Origin: Candidatus Saccharimonadota bacterium | Lineage (GTDB): Bacteria; Patescibacteriota; Saccharimonadia; Saccharimonadales; Saccharimonadaceae | Direction: 5' to 3' | Length of the DNA stretch: 64,000 bases | Assembly: GCA_905372305.1 (NCBI GenBank) | Contig: CAJPOP010000002.1 | Coordinates: 76,357-140,356 of the forward strand | In this document: piece after piece, positions 52,111 through 60,357 of the stretch | Layout: each line of letters opens with the position of its first letter | Numbering within the stretch: position 1 is the first letter of the stretch | Notes under the pieces: generated by a model | The model's database searches: none | What the model was told of the DNA's origin: nothing | Seen by the model: only the letters and a program-made list of their open reading frames with translations | Translations under genes and position numbers: made by a program

Positions 52111-52128
52111 CGTTGTGAGGATTACAAC

Positions 52129-53052
52129 ATGAACCAACATTTTTTACAATCAACCGCCTGGCAAGCCTTTCAAGAATCGCTCGGGCGCACCACCTTTCGC
52201 GATAGCGGCCCGGGTTGGGAATACTTGGCCATTTTAGAGCGCAGCACCGGCAATTCCCGCCTGTACTGCCCGTATGGCCCGACTGCCGATGACGAACATT
52301 CACTGGCAGCAGCCCTTAATTCCTTAACTCAACTTGGTAAAGAACACCGCGTTACCTTCCTGCGCGCTGAGCCAACCAACCGCGCGTTTACCGCCTATCT
52401 GCAAACTCACGGCTGGAAAAAGGTTACCTACCAAAAGCTCCAGCCCGAGCATTCGCACGTCATCGACCTGACCCAACCGCAAGACCAGCTGATCGCCCAT
52501 ATGGCACAGCCAGTTCGTAATGTGTACCGCAATTATCATAAAAAAGGCGTTTCTGTCCACCGCTCGACCAACCCGCATGACATTGATATCTTACTGAAAT
52601 TTGTCCACCAGGTCGCCCGGCAGCGCGGCATTACGCCGCATCCTGATAACTATTTCCGCCAGCAAGCCGCCACCCTCTTCCCGCTCGGCGCAGCCACACT
52701 GTACTACGCCACGCTTGATGATCAGCCCATCGCCGCCGCCTTGTTTTATCACAGCAGCGACACGCTATATTACGCCCACGCTGGCGCCTCATCAGACCCA
52801 GCTCACCGCAAGCTCAACGCTGGCACTGCCCTGCTGGCCGAGGCGATCATTGACGCTCAGCAGCGCGGATTAACCAAAGCTGACCTCTACGGCATCGCCC
52901 CCGACGGTGCCGACAAGAATCACCCGTGGGCTGGCTTCACCAAGTTCAAACGCTCATTTGGCGGGCACGACGTTACTTTTGCCGGTGCTTGGGATTTGCC
53001 ATTACAGCGCAGCCGCTACTGGCTGTACCGCGCCTACCAAACGCTGCGTTAA
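52129..53052 (+). CDS. FemAB/FemX-like aminoacyltransferase
   Basis: 307 residues. The Fem family uses aminoacyl-tRNA to add bridge residues to peptidoglycan; it has two GNAT-like domains. QSTAWQAFQESLG opens the protein, as in FemX; VIDLTQPQDQLIAHMAQPVRNVYR and the KGVSVHR strand mark domain 1, and AALFYHSSDTLYYAHAGASS with AIIDAQQRGLTKADLYGI and GFTKFKRSFGG mark domain 2. It fits with murE/murF and an interpeptide bridge, and with the non-DAP motif of MurE. It follows tsaD by 18 nt and is probably co-transcribed. Confidence 0.9.
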   Translation: MNQHFLQSTAWQAFQESLGRTTFRDSGPGWEYLAILERSTGNSRLYCPYGPTADDEHSLAAALNSLTQLGKEHRVTFLRAEPTNRAFTAYLQTHGWKKVTYQKLQPEHSHVIDLTQPQDQLIAHMAQPVRNVYRNYHKKGVSVHRSTNPHDIDILLKFVHQVARQRGITPHPDNYFRQQAATLFPLGAATLYYATLDDQPIAAALFYHSSDTLYYAHAGASSDPAHRKLNAGTALLAEAIIDAQQRGLTKADLYGIAPDGADKNHPWAGFTKFKRSFGGHDVTFAGAWDLPLQRSRYWLYRAYQTLR

Positions 53053-53159
53053 AGCACCCCAGCCAGACATCATCCGCGGTTTTGCCGCCCCTTTTTCTGT
53101 GGTATAATTGGCTTGGTAATATAACCGCGTGGAGAGATCGTTTACGCCTATTGTCTGAG

Positions 53160-53210
53160 TTTTCACGTGAAAAATCTTGACGGTAGCGATGCTCGCTTTT
53201 CACGTGAAAA
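53160..53210. promoter_or_regulatory. paired TTTTCACGTGAAAA palindromes in the valS leader
   Basis: Perfect 14-bp palindromes at 53160-53173 and 53197-53210, 37 bp apart. A third 12-bp copy (TTTTCACGTGAA, 53533-53544) lies inside valS. The valS -10 appears to be TATAAT at 53103-53108, so both sites are in a leader of about 110 nt. The core TTTCACGTGAAA equals the centre of the B. subtilis parS site (13 of 16 positions for the first copy). ParB loading or a leader operator are both possible. Confidence 0.65.
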
Positions 53211-53223
53211 GTAGGAATTATTC

Positions 53224-55779
53224 ATGCAACTAGCCAAACAATACATCCCAAACGATTACGAACCAAACATTTACGCCATGTGGGAAACCAGCGGCGCATT
53301 AGAGCCGACCAGTGTCGGTAAACCGTATTCCATTGTCATGCCGCCGCCCAACGCTAATGGCAACTTGCACATTGGCCATGCCCTGGACATGAATTTGAAG
53401 GATATTATGATCCGCTATCACCGCATGAAAGGCGATGATGCGGTATTTATTCCTGGGGCAGATCATGCCGGCTTTGAGACCTGGGTAGTCTACGAAAAAG
53501 AACTAGCAAAACGGGGAAAAAGCCGTTTTGACTTTTCACGTGAACAACTGTACGACCAGGTTTGGCAATTTGTGGAAGAAAAACGCGGCAACATGGAGTT
53601 GCAGCTGCGAGCTCTAGGCGTCAGCGCCTCTTGGCAGCATTTGACCTTTACACTGGACGATAAAGTCATCGCTACGGTGTATGAGACCTTCAAAAAGATG
53701 TGGGATGACGGGCTAGTTTACCGCGGCGAGCGGATTGTTAATTATTGCACCAAACACCAAACCAGCTTCGCCGACATTGAAGTTGAGCATAAAAATGAAA
53801 AGGGAAAGTTGTGGCAAATTGCTTACCCGACGCTGGATAAAATCGGCGAGATCGTAGTCGCCACCACGCGGCCAGAAACCATGCTGGGCGACGTGGCGGT
53901 AGCCGTCCACCCGGACGATGAGCGCTATAAACACCTCATCGGTACGCGAATTTTATTGCCAATCACCGACGAGGAAATTCCGATTATCGCCGACGAGTAC
54001 GTCGATATGGACTATGGCACTGGCGCAGTGAAAATTACACCGGCGCACGACCCGAACGACTTCGAGATGGCCCAGCGCCACCATTTGCCGCTCAAACAGA
54101 TCATCAGCCAAGAGGGTACGATGGTCAACGTACCGCCACAATTCCTAGGCCTGACGCCGGCAGAAGCCCGCACTCGCGTGTTGGCGGCCTTGGAATCGTT
54201 GGAGCTGCGCCGCGGCGAAACAGACATTGAACATGCCGTCGGACATTGTTACAAATGCGGCAGCGTCATCGAGCCGATGGTTAAAGAGCAGTGGTTTATT
54301 AAAATGCAGCCGTTGGCTCAGCCAGCCATCGAAGCCTTAGAGAGGGAAGAGATTACCTTTTATCCAGCCGCCAAGCGCAAAGAGCTCGTCGCTTATCTCA
54401 AGCAACTCAAAGATTGGAATATCTCCCGGCAAATCCCGTGGGGCATCCCGATTCCAGCATTCGTCAATGAAAGCGACCCGCGCGATTGGATATTCAACAT
54501 CCGCACTGACGAACGAAAGATAGTTGTAAATGGTACAACATATATCAGAGAAGAGGACACCTTTGATACTTGGTTCTCATCTGGACAGTGGCCATACATC
54601 GTTACCGATTACCTAAACGGCGGGGAATTAGCCAAGTACTTCCCAACCAGCCTGATGGAAACTGGCATGGACATTATGCGGGCATGGGTAGCGCGCATGA
54701 TTATGCTCAGCCTGTACCGCACCGGTAAACTACCATTCAAAGATGTTTACCTACACGGCATGGTCAATGATGAGCACAATCAAAAAATGTCCAAATCCAA
54801 GGGTAATGTCATCAACCCAATGGAGCTAGTCTCAGAATTTGGCTCAGATGCCACCCGCATGGGTATCATCGCCGGTCGCGCACCAGCCCAGCATCAAGCC
54901 TTCAACAAGGGCGCCGTCATCGCTGCTCGTAATTTCTGTAATAAGCTATGGAATATCGCTCGTTTCGTCGAGGCGCAAATCGGCGATGAACACCAAATCG
55001 TTGACCTGGAGCCGCAAACCCCAGCCGACCACTGGATCATCCGCCAGCTGAATGACGCCGCCAACAATGTCGCCGTCCGTCTGGAGCAGTACCGCTTTTC
55101 TGAAGCTGCAGACACGGTTTATCACGCTATTTGGGACGACCTAGCTGATTGGTACATCGAATCGTCGAAAACCGCTATCAATCGCCCATTACTGTCATGG
55201 GCGCTGGCGACCAGCTTGAAAATCGCTCATCCATTCGCGCCATTCGTCACCGAGACGATTTGGCAGACGCTTAATTACACCGACGGCATTTTAATGCGCG
55301 ACCACTGGCCAACCCCAGAAAAGTTCGACCCTATCGCTGCCGAGCAGTTTGAGCAGCTGAAAACGCTGGTCACCGAAGGCCGCTGGGTAATCGCTGAACT
55401 GCCGGGCAACAAAAAATACCGCTTGTTATACGGTAATGACAGTTTAATTGATGAAAATCAGGACACCGTTAAGCATTTAATGCGCCTCAGCTCGATCAAA
55501 CATACTGACCAGCCAAAAGGATTGCGGCTGGCTGTCGCCAATCGAGAAGCTTGGTTAGATATTGATAGCGAAACGCTATACCAGCATCAGGAGAATCTGG
55601 AAGTACGCCTAGCAGAAGCCCGCCAAAAGAAAACCGGCTTACAAAAACGGCTCGACAACCCGACATACCTTGAAAAAGCGCCGGCTTACTTGGTTGAAGA
55701 AACCCGCCAACAATTGGCCGAACAAGAGCAAATTATCGCGCGGCTGGTCGCTGAACTGAAAGTGATTACCGTAAAATAG
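53224..55779 (+). CDS. valS: valyl-tRNA synthetase
   Basis: 851 residues, class I. HIGH-type motif PPPNANGNLHIGHALDMN (about 38-55), GADHAG, the editing domain with VVATTRPETMLGDVAVAVHP, a WFSSGQWPY motif and KMSKSKGNVINPMEL. A C-terminal coiled coil (about 785-851: RLAEARQKKTGLQKRLDN) is the ValS-specific tRNA arm. DMDYGTGAVKITPAHD is the editing-site Thr-rich segment typical of ValS and IleS. A ribosome site AGGA precedes the ATG. Two palindromes lie in its leader and one in its coding part. Confidence 0.97.
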   Translation: MQLAKQYIPNDYEPNIYAMWETSGALEPTSVGKPYSIVMPPPNANGNLHIGHALDMNLKDIMIRYHRMKGDDAVFIPGADHAGFETWVVYEKELAKRGKSRFDFSREQLYDQVWQFVEEKRGNMELQLRALGVSASWQHLTFTLDDKVIATVYETFKKMWDDGLVYRGERIVNYCTKHQTSFADIEVEHKNEKGKLWQIAYPTLDKIGEIVVATTRPETMLGDVAVAVHPDDERYKHLIGTRILLPITDEEIPIIADEYVDMDYGTGAVKITPAHDPNDFEMAQRHHLPLKQIISQEGTMVNVPPQFLGLTPAEARTRVLAALESLELRRGETDIEHAVGHCYKCGSVIEPMVKEQWFIKMQPLAQPAIEALEREEITFYPAAKRKELVAYLKQLKDWNISRQIPWGIPIPAFVNESDPRDWIFNIRTDERKIVVNGTTYIREEDTFDTWFSSGQWPYIVTDYLNGGELAKYFPTSLMETGMDIMRAWVARMIMLSLYRTGKLPFKDVYLHGMVNDEHNQKMSKSKGNVINPMELVSEFGSDATRMGIIAGRAPAQHQAFNKGAVIAARNFCNKLWNIARFVEAQIGDEHQIVDLEPQTPADHWIIRQLNDAANNVAVRLEQYRFSEAADTVYHAIWDDLADWYIESSKTAINRPLLSWALATSLKIAHPFAPFVTETIWQTLNYTDGILMRDHWPTPEKFDPIAAEQFEQLKTLVTEGRWVIAELPGNKKYRLLYGNDSLIDENQDTVKHLMRLSSIKHTDQPKGLRLAVANREAWLDIDSETLYQHQENLEVRLAEARQKKTGLQKRLDNPTYLEKAPAYLVEETRQQLAEQEQIIARLVAELKVITVK

Positions 55780-55859
55780 GCGGGGTAGATATAAGCCAGG
55801 CCTCAATCAGCAAGCTAGACAAAAAATCGCCAGCCTAAAATCATACATAATCCGCACCC

Positions 55860-56201
55860 CTAAGCCGCATCGCCAACAATCAGCCGATAACCATCAAACG
55901 TGTGCTGGCCGCGCGCAGCGTATTTTTGGCGTAATCGCTTACGGTCATTATCCCGCGGCGTCGTCCGAGGCTGCGATGAACCGTTCTTTAAAATATGAGA
56001 CACCTGCGCATGCTCTGGATGGGTATGCGGATTAGTTTCCGGCATTTTCGCCTCATCCGCATCCGATTTATCATAATAAACATATTCCCAAGACGCCGTA
56101 AACGCCTTATCCATGCTCGTGTCATGCAACAATACGCCAATTGCCGTATGGACGCTAACCAGCATGGTCGCTATGGTAATTAACTGTTGTGCTATATTCA
56201 T
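55860..56201 (-). CDS. small hypothetical protein
   Basis: 113 residues from the ATG at 56201 (AGGAAAA upstream); a longer in-frame start at 56255 lacks a ribosome site. An N-terminal hydrophobic segment (AQQLITIATMLVSVHTAIGVLL) may be a membrane helix or an uncleaved signal. The rest is polar, His/Asp-rich, with PETNPHTHPEHAQVSH that could bind metal. The C-terminal part is basic (RDNDRKRLRQKYAARG). I do not recognise the family. Confidence 0.6.
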   Translation of the reverse strand: MNIAQQLITIATMLVSVHTAIGVLLHDTSMDKAFTASWEYVYYDKSDADEAKMPETNPHTHPEHAQVSHILKNGSSQPRTTPRDNDRKRLRQKYAARGQHTFDGYRLIVGDAA

Positions 56202-56346
56202 TTTATTTTCCTGTTTTGTATCTGTTTTATGAAATACTGGTCTTAATATTAGCACAAGCTTTGTTTTTTGTCAAGTATATTTTCCTAAATATCATACACT
56301 CGCCAAACTAAAATAACCCCGGCTCTTTAGCCGCGGCTATCTTCTC

Positions 56347-56436
56347 TGGCGGAAGGGGAGGGATTCGAACCCTCGGTACGTTTTACCGCACGCCGGTTTT
56401 CAAGACCGGTACCTTCAACCACTCGGTCACCCTTCC
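56347..56436 (-). tRNA. tRNA-Ser (anticodon UGA)
   Basis: 90 nt with encoded CCA. Acceptor GGAAGGG with CCCTTCC, anticodon loop CTTGAAA, long variable arm, T-loop GGTTCGAATCC. It decodes UCA and probably also other UCN codons. Confidence 0.95.
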
Positions 56437-56459
56437 AACATCAACATCAGTTCAAAATC

Positions 56460-56552
56460 TGGCGGAGGAGGGGAGATTCGAACTCCCGCTACAGATCTCT
56501 CCGTACTAACGATTTAGCAAACCGTCCCCTTCAGCCACTTGGGTACTCCTCC
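56460..56552 (-). tRNA. tRNA-Ser (anticodon GCU)
   Basis: 93 nt with encoded CCA. Acceptor GGAGGAG/CTCCTCC, anticodon loop TTGCTAA, serine-type long variable arm. It stands 24 nt upstream of tRNA-Ser(UGA) on the same strand. The remaining intergenic sequence between 56202 and 56654 shows no other feature. Confidence 0.95.
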
Positions 56553-56654
56553 AGATCTACAGATAGAGTGTATCATATATCTGCCGTAATTCATAGCTTT
56601 ACCGGCAAATTTTCGATTGACGCTGCCATATAAAGACGATATAATAGTCTTATC

Positions 56655-57068
56655 ATGATGAAGCAAGGTTTTTTGGGAGTAGTTGCGGGTGTTTTGGCGC
56701 TTGGTTTGGGTGTGACGGTCGCCACAGCGCCAGTTTCGGCTATCGGCGAGGGTGGCGCGCCAGCTGGCGTCAATGCAGCGCGCGGCGATAACATGCCAGC
56801 AAATTTGGCTAATGGCGATACCTCAATCATCCGCCGCGGCATTAACCTGATGCTATACGGCGCCGGCGTCCTCAGCGTGGTCATGCTGATTTGGGGCGGT
56901 GTCCGCTACGTCGTTTCCAGTGGTAAAAAAGACTCGGTAACCGCCGCCAAAAACACCATTGTTTACGCTATTATCGGGTTATTAATTTCCATTTTCGCCT
57001 ATGCTATCATCAACTTTGTTCTGATGACCGCAATCGGCGGTAGTGGCGGACCGACCACTAACGTATAA
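56655..57068 (+). CDS. T4SS-pilin-like small membrane protein (VirB2/TrbC type)
   Basis: 137 residues. A signal peptide (MMKQGFLGVVAGVLALGLGV, probable cleavage after PVSA) is followed by two hydrophobic helices: NLMLYGAGVLSVVMLIWGGVRY at about 73-94 and TIVYAIIGLLISIFAYAIIN at about 107-126, joined by the VSSGKKDSVTAAKN cytoplasmic-type loop. This matches the minus-strand array at 59.9-62.4 kb and the T4SS_pilin family. TATAAT lies 9 nt before the first ATG. It may form a conjugative or effector pilus, but the pilus genes are not in the window. Confidence 0.85.
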   Translation: MMKQGFLGVVAGVLALGLGVTVATAPVSAIGEGGAPAGVNAARGDNMPANLANGDTSIIRRGINLMLYGAGVLSVVMLIWGGVRYVVSSGKKDSVTAAKNTIVYAIIGLLISIFAYAIINFVLMTAIGGSGGPTTNV

Positions 57069-57105
57069 AATTGCCCGATAAAATCGCTCGTGGTATACTG
57101 TAACC

Positions 57106-57720
57106 ATGGATACAAGCCAAGACAATCAGCCTCCAGAAACTAAAGAATCTGCCGTATTTTACGAGAAATCGAAGGCTGATAGCTCTGGGTCGAAAAAATC
57201 TGACACCGACGCAAACGCAGATATAGCAGATATAAATAAGACAGAGGATGATCTGAGTCTAAAAGAGCCGATTGCTTGGACAGCCCCAGAGGGTATCAAA
57301 GTCCACCGCGAGCTGTGGTGGTACGTCGCTTTCGGCGTTGTTCTTATCGGGCTCATGGCGCTGGCTATTTTAGTATTCAAAAGCCCGACCTTTGCCATTT
57401 TACTGCCAATTATGACGGTGGCGCTGTTTTTACTATCAGAAAAAACACCGCAAAACATCAATTACGCCATCAGTCCCAAGGGCGTTTACGTCGGCGATAA
57501 GCTGTACGACTTCAGCGAATTTAGGGCTTTTGGGATAACCCGTGAAAATAACCAGCATTCAGCAATTTTACTGCCAGTCAAGCGCTTTTCACCCGGACTA
57601 ACGCTCTATTTTTCTGAAAAAGAGGGCGAGAAAATTGTCGATATGCTAGGAGCGCGGCTGCCAATGCAGGAGATTAAGCCCGACGCCTTGGAAAAACTCA
57701 TCCGTATGATAAAACTATAA
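57106..57720 (+). CDS. two-helix membrane protein with a C-terminal PH-like domain (hypothetical)
   Basis: 204 residues. Residues 1-60 are Asp/Ser/Lys-rich and disordered; two helices follow at about 68-88 and 92-108 (WWYVAFGVVLIGLMALAILV and AILLPIMTVALFLLSEK). The soluble domain INYAISPKGVYVGDKLYDFSEF and ILLPVKRFSPGLTLYF looks like the small beta-rich domain seen in bacterial PH-like membrane proteins. TATACT is 6 nt before the ATG (leaderless). It is transcribed after the pilin-like gene; function unknown. Confidence 0.7.
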   Translation: MDTSQDNQPPETKESAVFYEKSKADSSGSKKSDTDANADIADINKTEDDLSLKEPIAWTAPEGIKVHRELWWYVAFGVVLIGLMALAILVFKSPTFAILLPIMTVALFLLSEKTPQNINYAISPKGVYVGDKLYDFSEFRAFGITRENNQHSAILLPVKRFSPGLTLYFSEKEGEKIVDMLGARLPMQEIKPDALEKLIRMIKL

Positions 57721-57828
57721 CTTGCCCCGCTAGTTTATATGTGGTAGAATACGAAAGTTCACCGTTTTTGGGCGGAGAAAGTACTTTATATTTTTGTTAT
57801 AGCCAATCGGGTTTCCGAAAGGCTGTAT

Positions 57829-57905
57829 GCACCCGTAGCTCAGCTGGATAGAGCGCTGGCTTGCGGAGCCAGAGGTCGTAAGTTCGAATCTTGCCGGGTG
57901 TACCA
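57829..57905 (+). tRNA. tRNA-Arg (anticodon GCG)
   Basis: 77 nt with encoded CCA. Anticodon stem CTGGC/GCCAG, loop TTGCGGA, so the anticodon is GCG for CGC and CGU. Most bacteria use ACG (edited to ICG). The acceptor stem closes with a G1-U72 wobble pair. Confidence 0.92.
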
Positions 57906-57917
57906 CATTAGCTTTAT

Positions 57918-58005
57918 GGAGAGATGCAGGAGTGGTTGAACTGGCCGCTCTCGAAAAGCGGTATGGGGCAACTCATCGAGGGTTCGAATCCCTCTCTCTC
58001 CGCCA
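57918..58005 (+). tRNA. tRNA-Ser (anticodon CGA)
   Basis: 88 nt with encoded CCA. Acceptor GGAGAGA/TCTCTCC, anticodon loop CTCGAAA, long variable arm. It follows tRNA-Arg by 12 nt and is probably co-transcribed with rlmH. Confidence 0.95.
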
Positions 58006-58017
58006 CAACTACTTAAG

Positions 58018-58471
58018 ATGAAAATAACCATTCTAACAATTGGTAAAAAGAACGAACCCTGGATTCAACCAGGCGTTTTTCGTTTTTTAGAGCGTCTGAG
58101 ACCGCCGTTTGCCGCAGAGATGGTATTTCTTACCACATTCAAGTTTTGAAAGCGACAGGGCGCGTCAGGAGGAGTCAGAGCGATTATTATCACGAATAAA
58201 AGACAGTGACTTTACAATTTTACTAGACGAACGCGGTAAAAACCTTAGTTCGCCAGAATTATCTAACCTAATCTTACAGAACAGCACTAAGCATATCGTT
58301 TTCATTATCGGCGGCGCTTATGGCGTTAATGATGCAATGCGCCAGCGAGCCAATGTAACTTGGTCGCTATCAAACCTGGTATTCCCGCATCAACTAGTCC
58401 GCCTCATCCTGGCAGAACAGCTGTACCGCGCGCAGGAAATAGCCAAAGGCAGCCACTATCACCATCAGTGA
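58018..58471 (+). pseudogene. rlmH: 23S rRNA (pseudouridine1915-N3)-methyltransferase gene with a frameshift
   Basis: From ATG 58018 the protein reads MKITILTIGKKNEPWIQPGV and LRPPFAAEMVFL, then stops at TGA 58147-58149. In the next frame (from about 58124) FLPHSSFESDRARQEESERLL continues to the RlmH end, with DFTILLDERGKNLSS, VFIIGGAYGVND and VRLILAEQLYRA. Removing one T from TTTCTTACC (58126-58134) restores a complete RlmH of about 150 residues. Probable causes: a real inactivating insertion, a sequencing error, or slippage. RlmH is a SPOUT methyltransferase acting on the ribosome A-site region. Confidence 0.88.
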
Positions 58472-58472
58472 T

Positions 58473-59141
58473 TTATATATTGCCGTGCCTGGCAATAACC
58501 GCCGCCTGGACATTTTCAGCGCCCGCCTGTCTCAAGCAGTCAGCTGCCGCCGCTAAGGTTGAGCCTGTCGTAAAGATATCGTCGATTATTACATACAACT
58601 TCTTTTGATCAACCGGCTTAGACACCTCGAAGAACTCTTTAGCTTGCCGCTTTCTTTGGCGCGACGACCTGGCGGCGTGCTGAACAACGTTATTACGGCG
58701 GCGAAGCAGGGAAGAATAGCCAACATTCCGTTTCCTGGCCAAATCTTTGGCGATAAGCCGCATATGGTCGTAACCGCGGCGGCGCATATTCCTGGACGTC
58801 GTGGGAATCGGCACGATAACCACATCTGCCGGCAACTCCGGTAAAACAGAATCAAATAAATCTCCTAAAATACCCGCTGCCGCCTGAACGCGGCGAAATT
58901 TATAATCGTCAATAATCTTAGCAATTGACCCGCGGCGATACCCAAAACACCACAGCATATCGTACGGCTGCTGGTGATTATCGCAAAGATTGCCCGTTTT
59001 TAGCAAATTACCGCATAAAATACATAGTTGAAACCGTTGCTTGATGATGTATTTTTTACAACTCTGACATAGGATAGATCCAGTCTTACCGCACTCGTAA
59101 CAGCGGTGGGGAGCAATAATTGATAAGATCTGATCAAACAT
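58473..59141 (-). CDS. comF: ComF-family phosphoribosyltransferase-like protein
   Basis: 222 residues. Two N-terminal CxxC zinc fingers (CYECGKTGSILCQSC and CILCGNLLKTGNLC) precede a type I phosphoribosyltransferase fold with VIVPIPTTSRNMRRRGYDHM and the PRPP loop VIIDDIFTTGSTL. ComF is needed for natural transformation in Firmicutes and Proteobacteria; with the type IV prepilin here it suggests DNA uptake. The stop lies 1 nt from the end of the rlmH frame. Confidence 0.92.
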   Translation of the reverse strand: MFDQILSIIAPHRCYECGKTGSILCQSCKKYIIKQRFQLCILCGNLLKTGNLCDNHQQPYDMLWCFGYRRGSIAKIIDDYKFRRVQAAAGILGDLFDSVLPELPADVVIVPIPTTSRNMRRRGYDHMRLIAKDLARKRNVGYSSLLRRRNNVVQHAARSSRQRKRQAKEFFEVSKPVDQKKLYVIIDDIFTTGSTLAAAADCLRQAGAENVQAAVIARHGNI

Positions 59142-59248
59142 CGTAATCTATACTTTTATAACCTCTAGTGTTGATTATACCGCATATAACAGCTATAATT
59201 GTAGTAGACTACTGTCATGAGCCTATTATATAAACAGTGGAGGAGATT

Positions 59249-59746
59249 ATGGCCCGCAAACAAGATGATAATCTATTACTGGACGATGAGCTGACGGCGG
59301 CGTTCTTAGGGAGCGACGACAGTTCAATACCAGAACCAGAGCCGGTGGATGGCGACAACACCGTTGCTACTGCAACAGCTACTGCAGCAACCGACGAGAC
59401 TTGGGAAGATTCTGAAAATTTAATGGGACAACTGGCCGTCGATGTGTTTGAAACAGAAAACGAGTTGGTTATTAAAGCCCGTACCGCCGGAGTTGACCGC
59501 AACGATTTGGATGTTAGTATTTCCGACGGGATTTTAACCATCAGCGGCACATTATCAAGCGGCGACGAAGGCGATGTGCGCAATTGGCACATTCAGGAAT
59601 GCTACTGGGGCGAGTTTAGCCGCACCTTACCGCTGCCAACCGCCGTCAATGAAGAAGGCGTTAAGGCAGAATTAAAAGACGGCGTACTGACAATCACCTT
59701 TGAAAAAATCAAGCAGGAAAGAGCTAAGAAGATTAAGGTTTTGTAA
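59249..59746 (+). CDS. small heat shock protein (Hsp20/alpha-crystallin)
   Basis: 165 residues from the ATG at 59249, chosen because GGAGGAG lies 5 nt upstream; an in-frame GTG at 59237 lies in front of that site. An acidic, disordered N-terminus (1-60, DDELTAAFLGSDDSS) precedes the alpha-crystallin domain: LAVDVFETENELVIKARTAGV, FSRTLPLPTAVNEEGVKAELKDGVLTI (27 positions, conserved strands) and the closing IKQERAKKIKVL. ATP-independent holdase. No CIRCE element is seen. Confidence 0.92.
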   Translation: MARKQDDNLLLDDELTAAFLGSDDSSIPEPEPVDGDNTVATATATAATDETWEDSENLMGQLAVDVFETENELVIKARTAGVDRNDLDVSISDGILTISGTLSSGDEGDVRNWHIQECYWGEFSRTLPLPTAVNEEGVKAELKDGVLTITFEKIKQERAKKIKVL

Positions 59747-59822
59747 GACTCTATGTTGAGTTTTTAAATCTGTTTTGCACGGCAAAGTAGAAGTCAAAAA
59801 CTAAACACACAATGCTTCATGA

Positions 59823-59844
59823 AAACCCCGGCATGCCGGGGTTT
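59823..59844. terminator. bidirectional terminator after hsp20 and the pilin-like array
   Basis: Perfect palindrome, arms AAACCCCGGCA (59823-59833) and TGCCGGGGTTT (59834-59844), with U-rich flanks on both strands. It separates convergent transcripts. Confidence 0.85.
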
Positions 59845-59867
59845 AAAACGCTGACAAAAGCTTAAAG

Positions 59868-60242
59868 CTACGCTGTACCAATCTGCCCGATAACGAAGTT
59901 GACGATAGCATACGCCATAATAGAGATGATTAAACCAATCACCGCATATATAATGGTGTTCTTCGCTGACGTCACTTTATTGCTATCGCCAGCCGAGGTC
60001 GTATATTTAATACCGCCCCAAACCATCATGATCACCGACAAAATACCGACAACCCACAGGATGATGTTAACGACGTTTTTTACTAACGAGTTAGCATCCC
60101 CCACGCCGTCTTTCATACCTTCACCCTTTGCAGCCTCAGTTCCGCCTGACAGATTATACTGAGCGCTAACCGCTGGCGAAGCAGCCAAAGCAACCATCGG
60201 CACCATCAGTAGTCCCGCCAGCAACACTTTTACTTTCTTCAT
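59868..60242 (-). CDS. T4SS-pilin-like protein, array member 1
   Basis: 124 residues from the ATG at 60242 (AAGGAG upstream; the frame extends to 60302 without a ribosome site). Signal peptide MKKVKVLLAGLLMVPMVALA, likely cleaved after VSA; helices LVKNVVNIILWVVGILSVIMM and TIIYAVIGLIISIMAYAIVN, with the YTTSAGDSNKVTSAKN loop between them. It is closest to member 2, sharing ILWVVGILSV and SIMAYAIVNFV. The most distal gene of the array, next to the terminator. Confidence 0.85.
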   Translation of the reverse strand: MKKVKVLLAGLLMVPMVALAASPAVSAQYNLSGGTEAAKGEGMKDGVGDANSLVKNVVNIILWVVGILSVIMMVWGGIKYTTSAGDSNKVTSAKNTIIYAVIGLIISIMAYAIVNFVIGQIGTA

Positions 60243-60357
60243 TCGCTTATTCTCCTTGTTTATTACTTGATGATTATTATTGTACTGTTTTATCCGATAC
60301 ATTGCAACATTTATCCTCTATTGTCCCGCCTTTACTATCTACTCTCTTATACATAAA

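Noticed and set aside
57840..58031. Minus-strand open frame across two tRNA genes (peptide with GERGIRTLDELPHTAF)
   Set aside because: It is the well-known false translation of tRNA-Arg and tRNA-Ser sequence; the tRNAs fold correctly on the plus strand.
58120..58150. Programmed ribosomal frameshift in rlmH
   Set aside because: No X-XXY-YYZ slippery heptamer, no stimulatory stem-loop or internal ribosome site nearby, and RlmH is not known to use frameshifting; an indel is simpler.
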